A DNA stretch of 38,409 bases from Reticulitermes lucifugus. Its lineage: Eukaryota; Arthropoda; Insecta; Blattodea; Rhinotermitidae. The position numbers and the translations under genes are program-made. The number at the start of each line of letters is the position of its first letter. Positions within the stretch are counted from its first letter, which is position 1. Location of the stretch: contig JAKCWW010000722.1 of the NCBI GenBank assembly GCA_026260175.1, positions 1 through 38,409 on the forward strand, written 5' to 3'. Positions 30,101 through 38,409 of this stretch are shown piece after piece. The notes under the pieces were generated by a model. It ran no database searches, was not told the DNA's origin, and saw nothing but the letters and a program-made list of their open reading frames with translations.

Positions 30101-32984
30101 TACATACAACGTTATGTCAAGCTGAAACTATTTATATATTATTGCAGCTGGAGATGGAAAATGTGTGAAGAGCTACAACACATGGAAATGCTTCCTGGAA
30201 TTTTCAATGAAGACAATGATGGTAAGTGTGCATTGCTTCCGAACACAAGAGCGCAGAGGAATGTGCCTTTTCACACTTAATGAGAGAGACAAGTCGCAAT
30301 GACTAGGCGAATATTATGTGATCCAGTTTATGTACAAACAAATTTATTTAGGATCGTGTTGAAATTAATTTTAAGGCAACAGCTTCGGTATGTGGGGACT
30401 GGATTTATCTGGCTCAATGTAGCATCCACTAACGAGTTATTTTGAACATCCTCAGTTTCCATAAGATGCAGAAAAGTTCTTGAATAGCTGAACAACTATT
30501 AAGTTCCCGACAGGGAAAATTCTCCATGCAGTTAGTTAAAGAAATTTGCTACAACCTGTCTGAAATATATTACAATATGAAGAATATGAGCATTATGTAT
30601 GTTCTTCAGATAAAAATGAAGGCACTTAGTAGTAACTTATAAAAGCGTGTATTTTTACTAGCAGACGAAGGAAGAGACAAAGGGACCAGTGTAAGCTTCT
30701 CGCAATGTTCTACGTCTGTAGATGCGGATGAAGAATACAGTCACACTGCGACAAGTATCTGAGGTAACAACATAACGTATGTTTAAAAATCTCTACCAAA
30801 CATACTAAAATTGTACTGGTAAATCGACAGACTTCTGTGACACACCATATTCCGTGGTTCAACACAAAAATTATACGAGAAATAAGGTTCACTTTCACAG
30901 AAAATTTTAAGAGTTCTACATTATCAAAGATAGTCACTATCCAGCCTACATAAGTAACATATTTCTCGTGACCCTTAAGATATTCTAATTATCGTCAGTA
31001 GGGTTTTATTCCACTTGCTGAGTAGGAAGTTTCCCATTAGAAGTAGACGTCTTGTGAAGGATCTGTCAGTAACCTCTAGCTGTTTGTACGGCAAGAGAAG
31101 AAATCTGTTGAACGGCGCTATTTTATCTAATAAAAACTTTACTCTAGTCTTTTGTTATAGTAAGTGTCACTTTTTGAGCTAACACACATGTTCCAGGTAC
31201 ATTTCAGTAAGCTGAAGTGCATCAAACCAAATGGCACCAGATTCACGCACGTAATAATTCTGGATAATGCTCCTTCAGCTGTCGTGTCAAAGAAACCAGA
31301 TAATAAAGAAAACACTTTGAATAGATCAAAAACCTTTCGACACCTAAAGTGAATTTTAAATAATTTTGAGTGCAGTTTATCCATCTTCCTTATTTAAACA
31401 ACAAAAACTAGTTTTCTTTACGAAAATTAAATCTCGTTTATAAAATATTTACTTGACACTTAACACGATTTTCTTTAATATCAAAAACATTGTAATGTAT
31501 ATTCCTTCTTCTAAATAAATTTCAATATGTATAGGTTTCTACTCGACCTACAGAACAGAAAATTTTTTATTATTCCTAATTTTTGTCAGCACCGCCGATA
31601 TAGGCAATTTTACTGTACAGTCATGTACGATGTACTAATAAAACTAACCATGAAACACAAGCCTAATTTCGAGGCAAATTTATTACGTCGTGTTACACAG
31701 TACTGCGTATCTCCAAACTGGCTACCTGAATTTAAGAAATACTGAAGATGCATGCACATGATATTACGTTTAGATAAAATGTGGCTTTTTACGTTTCTCT
31801 TAACGTCTGAAAAAATAAGTTACTACTAAATAAATGTGCTTTAAAATTTAGACCTTTTATCCTCTGATTTGTTGTTAGATTAGTTTCCATTTTAAAGAAA
31901 ATAATACTTTTATACTCATAAGGTACCTACATATATACTTATTTTTTTTAATATCCAGGTTTATAAGTTTGAAAGTTAGTATGTAAATATTTCAATGTTT
32001 ACTTAGCTCATCAGGGTTATGCACTTACCTGCAAAGGAAGAAACCTAGTGAATTCCGGAAAATTACCAATTATGTCAGACAAGGTGTCATCAGTATTGTG
32101 TAACATAACATTTAAGACTAATGTAATCACTTTACAAACGCAGTACATTAAACTGTACAATTTTTGTTTGCGTCTAACAGCACTTGTCCACATGGTGGGA
32201 AGTTGTACATGCCTCATTCGATACAGTTATGCCACTTACGTGATTTAGTCTATGTACCAGAAGCCTCGCTACGTTTAGTCTAATAGAAGCTAATAGAAGA
32301 AAAAGGTTCTTTTTCCAAAGACGAAGATAAAATCTGCCTCTCAAGTGACACGTCTTAGTTTGTAGCCTGAAATTTATTTGTTTGATATTTTCAAATAATT
32401 AATTCCTTTTTCATGTGAAACACTTTGTCTTTATTACAAAAACAAAAGGGCTAATGCCAATCCCAGTGGCCGCGCGGTCTAAGGCGTGGGTCTACGGCCG
32501 CTCGCTTGCTGGGATTGTGGGTTCGAATCCCCGCCGGGGGCATGGATGACTGTCTCTTGTGAGTGTTGTGTGTTGTCAGGTAGAGGTCTCTGCGACCAGT
32601 TGATCACTCGTACAGAGGAGTCCTACCGAGTGTGGTGTGTCTAAAAAGTGTGATCCCGAAACTTCGAAAAACGAGGAGGCCTAGGCACGGTAGGGGCTGT
32701 CGAGCCATAGGAAAAAAAAGGGCTAATACTGTTGCGGGAAATACTCGATTTTTAACATGACGGTCATATGCTTAATAAAAATTCACTGCGTGAAAAAAGC
32801 GAATAATTTGTAATATTAAAATGGGTGGTGTATACAATAATTACTGTGATTTACAAGGTTAACACTATTTCTAACATGCTGCTCTTCCTGTTTCCAGGAA
32901 TTTGGTTCTGAACCTGAGAATAACCAACTTTCAAGAGCCAGACAAAGATCTGTCAAATTTTTAAAAGGTTCTGCACTTCTGTAA
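21064..32984 (+). CDS. OBP-B: complete classical odorant-binding protein gene
   Basis: Seven exons (21064-21129, 23137-23200, 24019-24080, 24188-24223, 25407-25530, 30148-30221, 32898-32984) join in frame to 513 nt, or 170 residues plus stop. Residues 1 to about 20 form a signal peptide (MMLMKILVIFLGVSC, then YLSTA), so the product is secreted. Six cysteines at 35, 65, 69, 114, 123 and 132 have spacing X29-X3-X44-X8-X8, which fits classical OBPs. Possible N-glycosylation sites are NVT, NES and NNT. The tail after C6 is long (38 residues) and basic near its end (RARQRSVKFLKG). That is longer than most classical OBPs and depends on the last exon call. Exon lengths and phases mirror OBP-A, so the two are tandem duplicates, though the encoded residues have diverged widely outside the cysteine blocks. 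Confidence 0.87.
21130..23136. other. OBP-B intron 1
   Basis: AT-rich. It contains one GAAAC hairpin module (21452-21482); nothing else recognised. Confidence 0.45.
21452..21482 (-). repeat. CTTGAT-hairpin-GAAAC module
   Basis: The minus strand reads CTTGAT, stem GGCA/TGCC around CCCCGA, then GAAACATGTAGG. It is like the other modules, with a degenerate first box. Confidence 0.4.
23137..23200 (+). CDS. OBP-B exon 2 (first cysteine)
   Basis: 64 nt between GGTATATTTCAG and GACG|GTAAGTG. It encodes THRNSAAEDAKLCQ, then NVTGISD. It enters in phase 0 and leaves in phase 1. Confidence 0.85.
23201..24018. other. OBP-B intron 2
   Basis: Holds a copy of the repeat family at 23641-23765; the rest is unrecognised, including the frames at 23335-23559 and 23795-24028. 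Confidence 0.4.
23641..23765 (+). repeat. Copy of the TCTGGGATGTTACGCCGTGT repeat family
   Basis: TTTTCTGGGATGTGATGCCT is followed by AACGTTTCCGAGACAGG. It is preceded by CTCGCGG, as in the 27601 copy. Confidence 0.6.
24019..24080 (+). CDS. OBP-B exon 3
   Basis: 62 nt after TATTTGTTTCTAG, a TAG acceptor, ending CAGAGG|GTAAGT. The joined codon is GTG (Val), followed by DAEALQRTEIASNESIEAQR. Length and phases equal OBP-A exon 3. Confidence 0.85.
24188..24223 (+). CDS. OBP-B exon 4, 36-nt microexon (cysteines 2 and 3)
   Basis: Acceptor CTTATTTCAG; donor GTG|GTAAGTA. It encodes CFVACMLSRRGV in phase 0/0. The intron before it is only 107 nt. Confidence 0.9.
24224..25406. other. OBP-B intron 4, nothing recognised
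   Basis: 1.2 kb of AT-rich intron without recognisable elements. Confidence 0.45.
25407..25530 (+). CDS. OBP-B exon 5 (cysteine 4)
   Basis: 124 nt from TTTGTGCAG to ACAA|GTAAGT. It reads MKKGNLNVDIMVKVSK to VVFRKGVADCNNT, charged and likely helical, with C4 in ADC. It enters in phase 0 and leaves in phase 1. Confidence 0.88.
25597..25840. repeat. Imperfect foldback copy of the same repeat family
   Basis: The left end reads ATTCTGGGATGTTACGCCGT. The right end holds the complement, CGACACAGCGGAATATGCCA, so the copy is an eroded inverted pair like 4885-5096. The + strand contains CTCGAAGACGTGGG, then CTTCCGAAACGT at 25747-25782. The forward peptide TFEVFTVVLINTQVFWDVTP matches a phrase common in insect predicted proteins. 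Confidence 0.65.
26199..26869 (-). mobile_element. Non-autonomous pogo/Tigger-type transposon
   Basis: The left end has ATGAAACCCCGCTTAGAGGT and the right end, read on the minus strand, CAGCATAACTTCGCTTAACC. The two share the (A)AC(C/T)(C/T)CGCTTA core of pogo-type inverted repeats, with TA at each border. Inside is a truncated CENP-B/Jerky-type helix-turn-helix ORF. No DDE domain remains in about 670 bp. Confidence 0.7.
26397..26660 (-). pseudogene. Broken N-terminus of a pogo/Jerky-type transposase
   Basis: The minus strand runs SARRKRVVITIEQKVEGVRR, then IKNGEILRNLAADFGVGIST and VLD. This is the N-terminal CENP-B/Jerky helix-turn-helix domain (usual form: KRK.L.L..K..I......G.S...LA..FGV..ST...I). 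The expected start codon at 26658-26660 is GTG where related copies have ATG, and an in-frame TAG follows VLD after about 47 codons. The frame then continues without frameshift to a stop at 26397-26399. It is non-coding today. Confidence 0.75.
26870..27600. other. OBP-B intron 5, middle; nothing recognised
   Basis: AT-rich intron; the frames around 27100-27341 are low-complexity and unconvincing. Confidence 0.4.
27601..27780 (+). repeat. Copy of the TCTGGGATGTTACGCCGTGT repeat family
   Basis: TATTGTGGGATGTGACGCCG, then CCTGAAGATGGAAG and CTCCGAAATATTG. It aligns end to end with the 23641 copy (CTCGCGG near the start). Confidence 0.6.
27781..28871. other. OBP-B intron 5, no gene
   Basis: Nothing recognised except a GAAAC module at about 28605-28648, where GACC/GGTC can pair before GAAACATGTCG. 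Confidence 0.35.
28872..29060 (+). mobile_element. Possible SINE
   Basis: GTGGTTCGAATGTCGG at 28902-28917 resembles a pol III B box. A hairpin GGTCAGT-TTACGGA-ACTGACC lies at 29024-29044. The local sequence is less AT-rich than its surroundings. No convincing A box or target duplication. Confidence 0.35.
29061..30147. other. End of OBP-B intron 5, nothing recognised
   Basis: AT-rich. The 96-codon frame at 29256-29546 has no recognisable content. Confidence 0.4.
30148..30221 (+). CDS. OBP-B exon 6 (cysteines 5 and 6)
   Basis: 74 nt after ATTATTGCAG. The split codon ACT (Thr) is followed by GDGKCVKSYNTWKC, then FLEFSMKTMM before GTAAGTG. C5-X8-C6 is exact. Confidence 0.9.
30345..30535 (+). 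mobile_element. LINE 3'-end fragment
   Basis: The + strand reads GLDLSGSM and later AEKFLNS, stop, TTIKFPTGKILHAVS. These match the WIDLA and NFLTSWVTISFSRRTLLHGVS end blocks of the LINE family also found at 11376 and 13575, here in sense orientation to the gene. Confidence 0.6.
30536..32443. other. OBP-B intron 6, no gene recognised
   Basis: AT-rich; overlapping short frames at 31139-31384 and 32017-32248 on both strands are not convincing. Confidence 0.4.
32456..32715 (+). mobile_element. Young tRNA-derived SINE with 12-bp target duplication
   Basis: The head has an A-box-like GTGGCCGCGCGGTCTAAGG and a perfect B box GGTTCGAATCC at 32520-32530. The body ends in an A run. Identical 12-bp duplications AAAAGGGCTAAT flank it (32444-32455 and 32716-32727). 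It lies in the last OBP-B intron, 182 bases before exon 7. A second, older copy is at 36720-36958. Confidence 0.9.
32898..32984 (+). CDS. OBP-B exon 7 (C-terminal tail)
   Basis: Acceptor CTGTTTCCAG. In phase 0 it reads EFGSEPENNQLSRARQRSV, then KFLKGSALL and TAA. It is charged, with no cysteine. It begins with GAATTT, like the alternative OBP-A terminal exon at 15200. A shorter tail exon elsewhere in the 2.7-kb intron cannot be excluded. Confidence 0.65.
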   Translation, partial: EFGSEPENNQLSRARQRSVKFLKGSALL

Positions 32985-32989
32985 AAAGT

Positions 32990-33030
32990 AATAAAAAATT
33001 ACACGGTCCTAACAGCATTTAATAAATAAA
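32990..33030 (+). terminator. Polyadenylation signals of OBP-B
   Basis: AATAAA at 32990-32995 is only 5 bases after the stop. The overlapping AATAAATAAA at 33021-33030 is the better-placed signal. Confidence 0.5.
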
Positions 33031-33795
33031 TTTCAATCTGTGAAACTTGCCACACTGTGATTGATTTCTTAGACTATTTTATGTTATATGTTAAATTTCA
33101 TTCTTAAGTATTTACATAATAATTCTGAAATTAGTAAAGGGTTAGGCCTATTTAAAAATGGTTGTCTAACCCTCCAGAGCCAAAGCTTTTCTAAATCATA
33201 TTAAAAATTCAGTTCTTACCTCAAAGTAAACACAACTTACATTAAAAAGGCCAGTCAGTTAAAGCTGTATAGGTAAATCGTCACTGTTTGTGTGAGAACC
33301 AAATGGAAAGCACAAATGTGAGAAATATTACAAAACGTCGCAATCATGTGGGTAGAAATGTTATTCTGTGTTCTGAAATTTCCGTGTTACAATTTCTGTC
33401 TGAAGACTGAACATTCTTGTTGCGAATTTTGGTGGTCTTCCTTATTTGTTGAAGGGAAATGTCGGGGTTGCGCTCACAATTAGGCTACGACGGCTTCCTT
33501 ACATATCTTTTCCAACTCTTTATTCACGAATTTTCTCACCATTACGACAATATTCAGTGTACTACGGAACACAGACAGCGTCATTAAACAACCACAAATA
33601 CATAAATAGGAAATGAAAATAAATCGCCACCCTACCGTAAGTAAATTATTGTAAGGTTACATTGTTTTAGTGAAGAAAGCTTCTTCAATAAGAGCAGAAC
33701 GTCCATAATGAAACAACCAATTAATTAACACACATCCTAGTAGAGAGTACTTTATAAGCACTTCATAAACAACGTAAATTTAAGTAAAAGGTTTA
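33031..33795. other. Intergenic, nothing recognised
   Basis: AT-rich sequence downstream of OBP-B. Confidence 0.4.
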
Positions 33796-34033
33796 TTAAC
33801 CTTTTAATGCCTTGTGGTCACATTCTGTACCACCATGTTTAACATTAGAAATCCTAAATTCTGCCCACAGAGTGCATTGATGTATTTTGTATTTATCTTA
33901 CAACAAATAGCCATCATTTGTCTACACGGCGCTAGCTGACATTTTTCATAACCGAGAAGGGATGTGTTTACTGTGCGGTACGAGCAGAATGTTTAAATGT
34001 GGTTCAGGATATTCGTAGTCTTTAAAGGGTTAA
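33796..34033. mobile_element. piggyBac-type MITE
   Basis: The ends are TTAACCTTTTAATGCC and, on the complement, TTAACCCTTTAAAGAC. Both begin with the TTAA target typical of piggyBac elements followed by a CCC/CCT-TTTAA repeat. It spans 238 bp with no ORF. Confidence 0.55.
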
Positions 34034-35640
34034 TGGTAATGCACTCACACATCTGTCGTTCTTAGCACACAAATCGTCACACTTAGTTAACCTGAGGCGG
34101 TTTCATATAGTTCATATATTCTTAATTAGCTGACATTAGATCTATTTAAATACTGTTCCTTCTCTACACCTCAGCAAATAAAGATATCTCTTTCCGTAGT
34201 TTTCACAACTGAAGTTTCGTCTTTGACTTGTAACATTTCAAGATGACTATACGTTTTGCCCATTTCAGCCTTACTGTAAAATTGTCTTAATATATGAAAC
34301 AGGCCTAGGGGCAAAAGGAATGATATTTGAAGTTCGGTATCCAATTACACCTATTCGCCTGTTTTCTGAACTCCCTCAGACCTTCCTTAAGATGCCCAGA
34401 CATGTTTCGTGTTGCAGATGCTATGTTAAAACAAACGTCATAGCCTGGGGTAAAGTGATTTAATAATTTCATTACTCACAGAGTCGACTTTCCAAAGTAC
34501 TGGCAGACGGCAATGTCTAGGGGTTTAATGTTCGTGGCAGCGAACAAAGTCTTTCTGTCTGAATAGTCTACTATCGAAGATTTAAACCTTTTCAAATGTT
34601 TCGCAGCTCTCAATGCATTTTCATATTTATTTTTAGTTTTGCTTTCTCTTTGTTTCTGTCCAATCTACTTGTTCGTCAAGCAAATTAGTACTAGAAGAAT
34701 ATTGCTAGAGGCTCCACATTCAGGTAACACGATTACGGCCCCTGCATATTTTCTTATACTTTTCAAAGAGACCTTTTGTAAAATTACTCAAATTGCCAGT
34801 AACATGTATTACCTTCAACAAGAAGTAAAATTAATCTCAGGTATTACTGTCAAATTAAGAAAACACACACTTTGATATTAATTATTTTAGTCTAATTCTC
34901 CAGTGACTAAGTTACGGGAAAGTTTCCCCTGAATCAGTATAGAAATTTCGGCTTAAATTGAATGTAGACGACAATAAATATTCCCGTCACTTCTACAGTA
35001 ATTTTGCGCCTCTAATACCAGGCAGAATATTCCTGTAGTAACGGAATGAAGGACATTCGTTGCCAATACAAAATAAATGTGGCCGGCGCTGGAACTTAGT
35101 GCAGTTTTATCTTTTGTTTCTTTGAATTTTGAAGTATGAGCTTTCAAACTCAAACGTCTTGCTTATTCTGAAGTCTTATACAAACTGGACTCCTGTATTA
35201 TAATGATGGCTGCGTATAACCTACATTACCATATAAATACGTTACCAATATTACGGCCAACACAGCGGCGAAAAGCACTGATACTAAACACAAACGCTGC
35301 TTAACCAATCAAAGCATGAAGTTTTTCTGAATAATGTATAAAAAGTCATTTATTACCTCACAGAAAAACTGTTCCCATTCAAAACTGATCTGTTAATAAT
35401 GAGCAGGGAAATACTCGCTGTTTATTCCTTGCTGCTTGAAAGTAAACAACTTTTTTTAAAATTAAAAATTTATTATTTTTTAAGCAAATGGATCTTACAG
35501 CAGAAAGAGTGATTTCAAGGTTTAAAATAACTATGTATGTTTTCGAAACAGAATCCTTCACTCATTTGCAATATACTAATACTTTCTAACACAATTTAGA
35601 TTAGACGAATATTTGCCTATGTACTTTTGATTAGGAACCG
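34034..35640. other. Intergenic, no gene recognised
   Basis: Frames at 34639-34875 and 34953-35153 show no domain. Confidence 0.4.
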
Positions 35641-35654
35641 CACAAGAATGCAAG

Positions 35655-35666
35655 CACGCGCGCGCG

Positions 35667-35717
<51 letters not shown>
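35655..35717. repeat. (CG)n(CA)n alternating tract
   Basis: About nine CG then about 21 CA dinucleotides, all alternating pyrimidine-purine. Confidence 0.95.
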
Positions 35718-35718
<1 letters not shown>

Positions 35719-36719
35719 GTGGCAAATATGAATGCCAGATGGGTTGATTTTATGTCATTTCTGAGTGAAGGCTTAGAAAGAATTCATGATATGAAATATC
35801 CTGAATGCCTTCAGACCAAATAACCAGCAGGTAGCTGGACTTCAGGCCGCAGAGGCGAAACGAACGAGAAGTCCTGTTGGAAGATGCAAGGATCAGATCG
35901 CACAGAGTGTGGATCGGAAGTGGCCAATAGGCACAATACGTTTTGCTGCTGATATTTCACGTAGATACTCGTAAACACGTAACACTGATGTGCAAAAAGC
36001 GCCGAAATTAATACATGTGTTTCGTGGTTATAAAAGGAGGAAGTAGTGTTATATACATCGTAAAAAACGTACCGGATATAGTGACGAAACCTACACATAT
36101 TATGTTAATCATCGGAAGTTGGAAGTAAGAATGACCTGTCATAGGCACATTATAAGCTTTATGCTGACGTAAGCTTCAGCTTTGAATTAAATATGTGTAA
36201 TACACTAAGCACAACCTGTCCAGTCATTCAGCAACCTATATCACTACAATTAACTACAAAATGAGATTACTGTGTAATTCTCAGTAAGTAGAAGCCATAA
36301 TAAAGCGTATTCCTTCTTGAGAAGCAAATATTTCTTTGGTTAGTCGAGAGTTTTACGAAACCCAGAGTTTCAAATCAACCCGTCACTCTCTCTATTTTGA
36401 CCCAAATCCAGTCCAATCTGTTTTCAATGGCAATTACAATTGATTACGTTACTTCACTATGCCTTGTTGTAATTGGAGGTGCTTCTAGTTTAGGGTTTCC
36501 CATCAACATTTTGTACCATGCGGCATTCATGTTTGTCTTTTGTGTTAAATGTCCAGCCCATCCCGTTCTCCTTGACTCGAGAAATGCAACAACAGCCTAC
36601 CTGACCATGTATGTAGATTCCAAAGCACCTCATTATTCAATTTTCTCTTTCTCCTTGTTACTTTTTCCATCGTAGGTCCAAATATTATCCATACCACCTG
36701 GTTTAAACAATCCCTAGAT
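35718..36719. other. Intergenic; possible old repeat
   Basis: No gene. About 36400-36640 is open on both strands and may be an old transposon fragment, but I cannot name it. Confidence 0.3.
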
Positions 36720-36958
36720 TTTTTACTACTTCTGCCTACTTATGGCAGGTGTAGAGGATTATCGCTACACCTTATTACACTCAATGACACGTACACACTC
36801 GGCAGGACTCCCCTGGACGAGGGATCGGCCCGTCGCAGAGGTCTCTACTTGCACGACACACATCATTTATAAGAGACAAACATCCATGCCCACTGCAAGA
36901 TCGGAACCCACAATCCCAGCAAGCGAGCGGCCTCAGACCTACGCCCAGTCCTTATTAT
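36720..36958 (-). mobile_element. Older copy of the 32456 SINE
   Basis: The minus strand reads GGCCGCTCGCTTGCTGGGAT, then TGTGGGTTCCGATCTTGC, GGGCATGGATG, GTAGAGACCTCTGCGAC and GGGGAGTCCTGCCGAGTGTG. These match the 32456 copy block by block, with a mutated B box. It may extend slightly on either side. Confidence 0.85.
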
Positions 36959-37421
36959 ATTTATAAATATTAATTTCATTAACACATTTGGTAAAATGCT
37001 TATGTCACCCTGCACTCAGCTCCAGTAGCAAACAATCGATATTGTATATACTAAGTACAGTTTATATTAGTGTAAAATGGAATAGACCATGTGTTTGAAT
37101 TTAATGAATGTTCGAAACTTATGTCACAACTGAAAAATTGTATCTATTTTCTTTCATTCACATGAGAAACCAAATTCCACATGCAAGCAATGTGGATAGA
37201 CTTTACCTATATACACATTATGACCTGACAAGCGAATGGAGTGGCTCATTCATTGCTAGCTCTAATTCCATGAGGAAATGTATAGTTAATATCTCTGTAT
37301 CTGGCAGTTTCCTGTATTCAACACAGAGTTTTTATTTTCAACATATATATTGTACTAAACAGTGCAATGAATAACTCGGAAACTGTGCCGAGACGTCTGC
37401 AGCCGTTGCAACAATTTGACG
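36959..37421. other. Intergenic upstream of OBP-C
   Basis: No gene. The frame at 37108-37374 is not recognised. Confidence 0.4.
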
Positions 37422-37426
37422 TCAGT
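37422..37426 (+). promoter_or_regulatory. Possible initiator of OBP-C
   Basis: TCAGT in GACGTCAGTGTG is the arthropod initiator consensus, 44 bases before the ATG. No TATA box is evident about 30 bases upstream. Judged by position and motif only. Confidence 0.3.
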
Positions 37427-37469
37427 GTGAGTTCACACGATATAGCAGAGCAATACAGCAGGAAACGAA

Positions 37470-37535
37470 ATGGAGCTTAAAGTCACATTCGTTGTTATAA
37501 TAAGTGTATTGTACCATCTCGCAAATGCTACACTG
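37470..37535 (+). CDS. OBP-C exon 1 (third OBP gene, partial)
   Basis: 22 codons, MELKVTFVVIISVLYHLANA then TL, ending CTG|GTAAGT in phase 0. It is a hydrophobic signal peptide with likely cleavage after ANA. It matches OBP-B exon 1 in length, phase and position downstream of a similar leader (CAGCAGGAAACGAA against CAGCAGCAAACAA). Exon 2 with the first cysteine is not found in the remaining 874 bases, fitting a first intron of about 2 kb as in OBP-B. The OBP identity is inferred from this homology and location. Read in isolation it would be only a signal-peptide exon. Confidence 0.65.
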
Positions 37536-38409
37536 GTAAGTTACTACGTACATTGCATTAAATCTTCAAAGCAGAGTCCCAACCCCCCTAATACTCAGAA
37601 TATCTGCATTCTGCCCACACAGTTTATTTATTTGTTTAATATGATTATTGGAACAAACAGCTGTTATTTTCCTAAACCGCTTTAATATACTTACCTTTCA
37701 AATGGGGATTCGCCGTGTCTGTATTAACTTGAGGCTTCAGAGACTTAAGTCCGAGTTTTGTAATGATATTTCAGTACGCAGTCGTAAAATAACAGGCTGC
37801 TTATGAGTGATTGCAGCCTCTAAAAGAAATGAGTACCAGGAATCTTTCCTGGGGAAGTAAAGGCAGCCGGTGCGTAAGGCTGACAACCTTACCACCTTCA
37901 TGTGCCGATTGTCTAAAAAAATCTGGGAGCCTCGACCTCTTGGATCCCTAGGGGCCTGCCAAGGCCTATGATGGGGTTGCTTTTTATGAGTGATTGTCTA
38001 TGTTATGTCGTTCTAACGCCGTTTGTATGGAAACATGTAGCTTCCACGTATTTAAGCAAGTGACATCTCTATGTTCGAAAGTAAGTTATCTGAAATACAT
38101 GGCAGCAATTTCATTGTCTTATACATATAAAGCAATCAGAGGTAGGAAGAAAGAAAGGGGGACAGGTACGTAAGGGTGAACGGAAAGAAAGGGACAGTCT
38201 GAAGTATGAAGATGTGAAAGACATTATTTGCCGTTGAATTCTAACGTGACTTTTTCTCTACTCTATAAGAATAGGCAATGCGCTCCATAGGTCACAAAAG
38301 TAATAAAAGTAATTCTGTATACATATCTGTCCGTAAATAGAAGATCCTAGTATAGACAATGTTTTTCACCAACTAAATGCACTTGTTATAAAAACACTAA
38401 AATATTCTA
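37536..38409. other. First part of OBP-C intron 1
   Basis: No acceptor followed by a cysteine-bearing exon was found. Contains the repeat at 37855-37985. Confidence 0.45.
37855..37985. repeat. Probable dispersed repeat, G+C-richer block
   Basis: AGGCAGCCGGTGCGTAAGGC to GGCCTATGATGGGGTTGC stands out from AT-rich flanks and resembles insect retroelement 3' regions in my memory. The family is not assigned. Confidence 0.4.

Noticed and set aside
32456-32535. A genuine tRNA gene
   Set aside because: The A and B boxes belong to a 260-bp unit with an A-rich tail, a 12-bp target duplication and a second copy at 36720, so it is a SINE head.
36397-36675. 92-codon + frame
   Set aside because: It looks like the antisense of an old repeat and has no recognisable domain; not enough to call a gene.

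Overview
This window looks like nuclear DNA from a hemimetabolous insect, most likely a cockroach or termite (Blattodea). It is AT-rich and has small exons with GT/AG borders in kilobase introns. It is crowded with decayed LINEs, SINEs and DNA transposons of types common in such genomes. The order is inferred from recalled repeat families and was not tested by a search. Almost all long open frames are noise or transposon debris; the host genes were found by reading exons shorter than 140 bases.

The genes are a tandem cluster of three odorant-binding protein (OBP) genes, all on the + strand. OBP-A (2926-15297) lacks its signal-peptide exon, which probably lies before the window. OBP-B (21064-32984) is complete: seven exons, 170 residues. 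OBP-C (37470 onward) shows only exon 1 before the window ends. A and B share one architecture: a first-cysteine exon ending in phase 1, a 62-nt exon, a 36-nt microexon with cysteines 2 and 3, a 124-133-nt helical exon ending near cysteine 4, an exon with cysteines 5 and 6, and a last exon for the tail. B and C both begin with a 66-nt signal-peptide exon ending in phase 0. The six-cysteine spacing (29, 3, 44-47, 8, 8 residues) is that of classical insect OBPs, secreted carriers of small hydrophobic ligands, typically in sensillar lymph. The cluster appears to have grown by tandem duplication.

Layout. 1-2925: a LINE 3' end, an unexplained 642-nt open frame and microsatellites. 3144-7047 (OBP-A intron): a 44-bp minisatellite, a mariner-type transposase remnant, a near-perfect palindrome and a 532-bp foldback element. 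7805-15276: minus-strand LINE reverse-transcriptase fragments, an 18-bp minisatellite and tRNA-headed repeats. 15360-21063: intergenic, with a hAT-type MITE. 21130-32897 (OBP-B introns): insect repeat copies, a pogo/Tigger-type element with a broken helix-turn-helix ORF, a LINE 3' end and a young SINE with a 12-bp target duplication close to the last exon. 32990-37469: intergenic, with a piggyBac-type MITE, a Z-DNA-prone tract and a second SINE copy.

The most unusual non-coding pattern is a repeated module (CTGATGA or TGAAGATGG, then a short hairpin, then GAAAC/GAAAT) in at least seven places, twice as inverted pairs inside foldbacks. Its box order resembles a hammerhead-ribozyme core. No self-cleavage is claimed.
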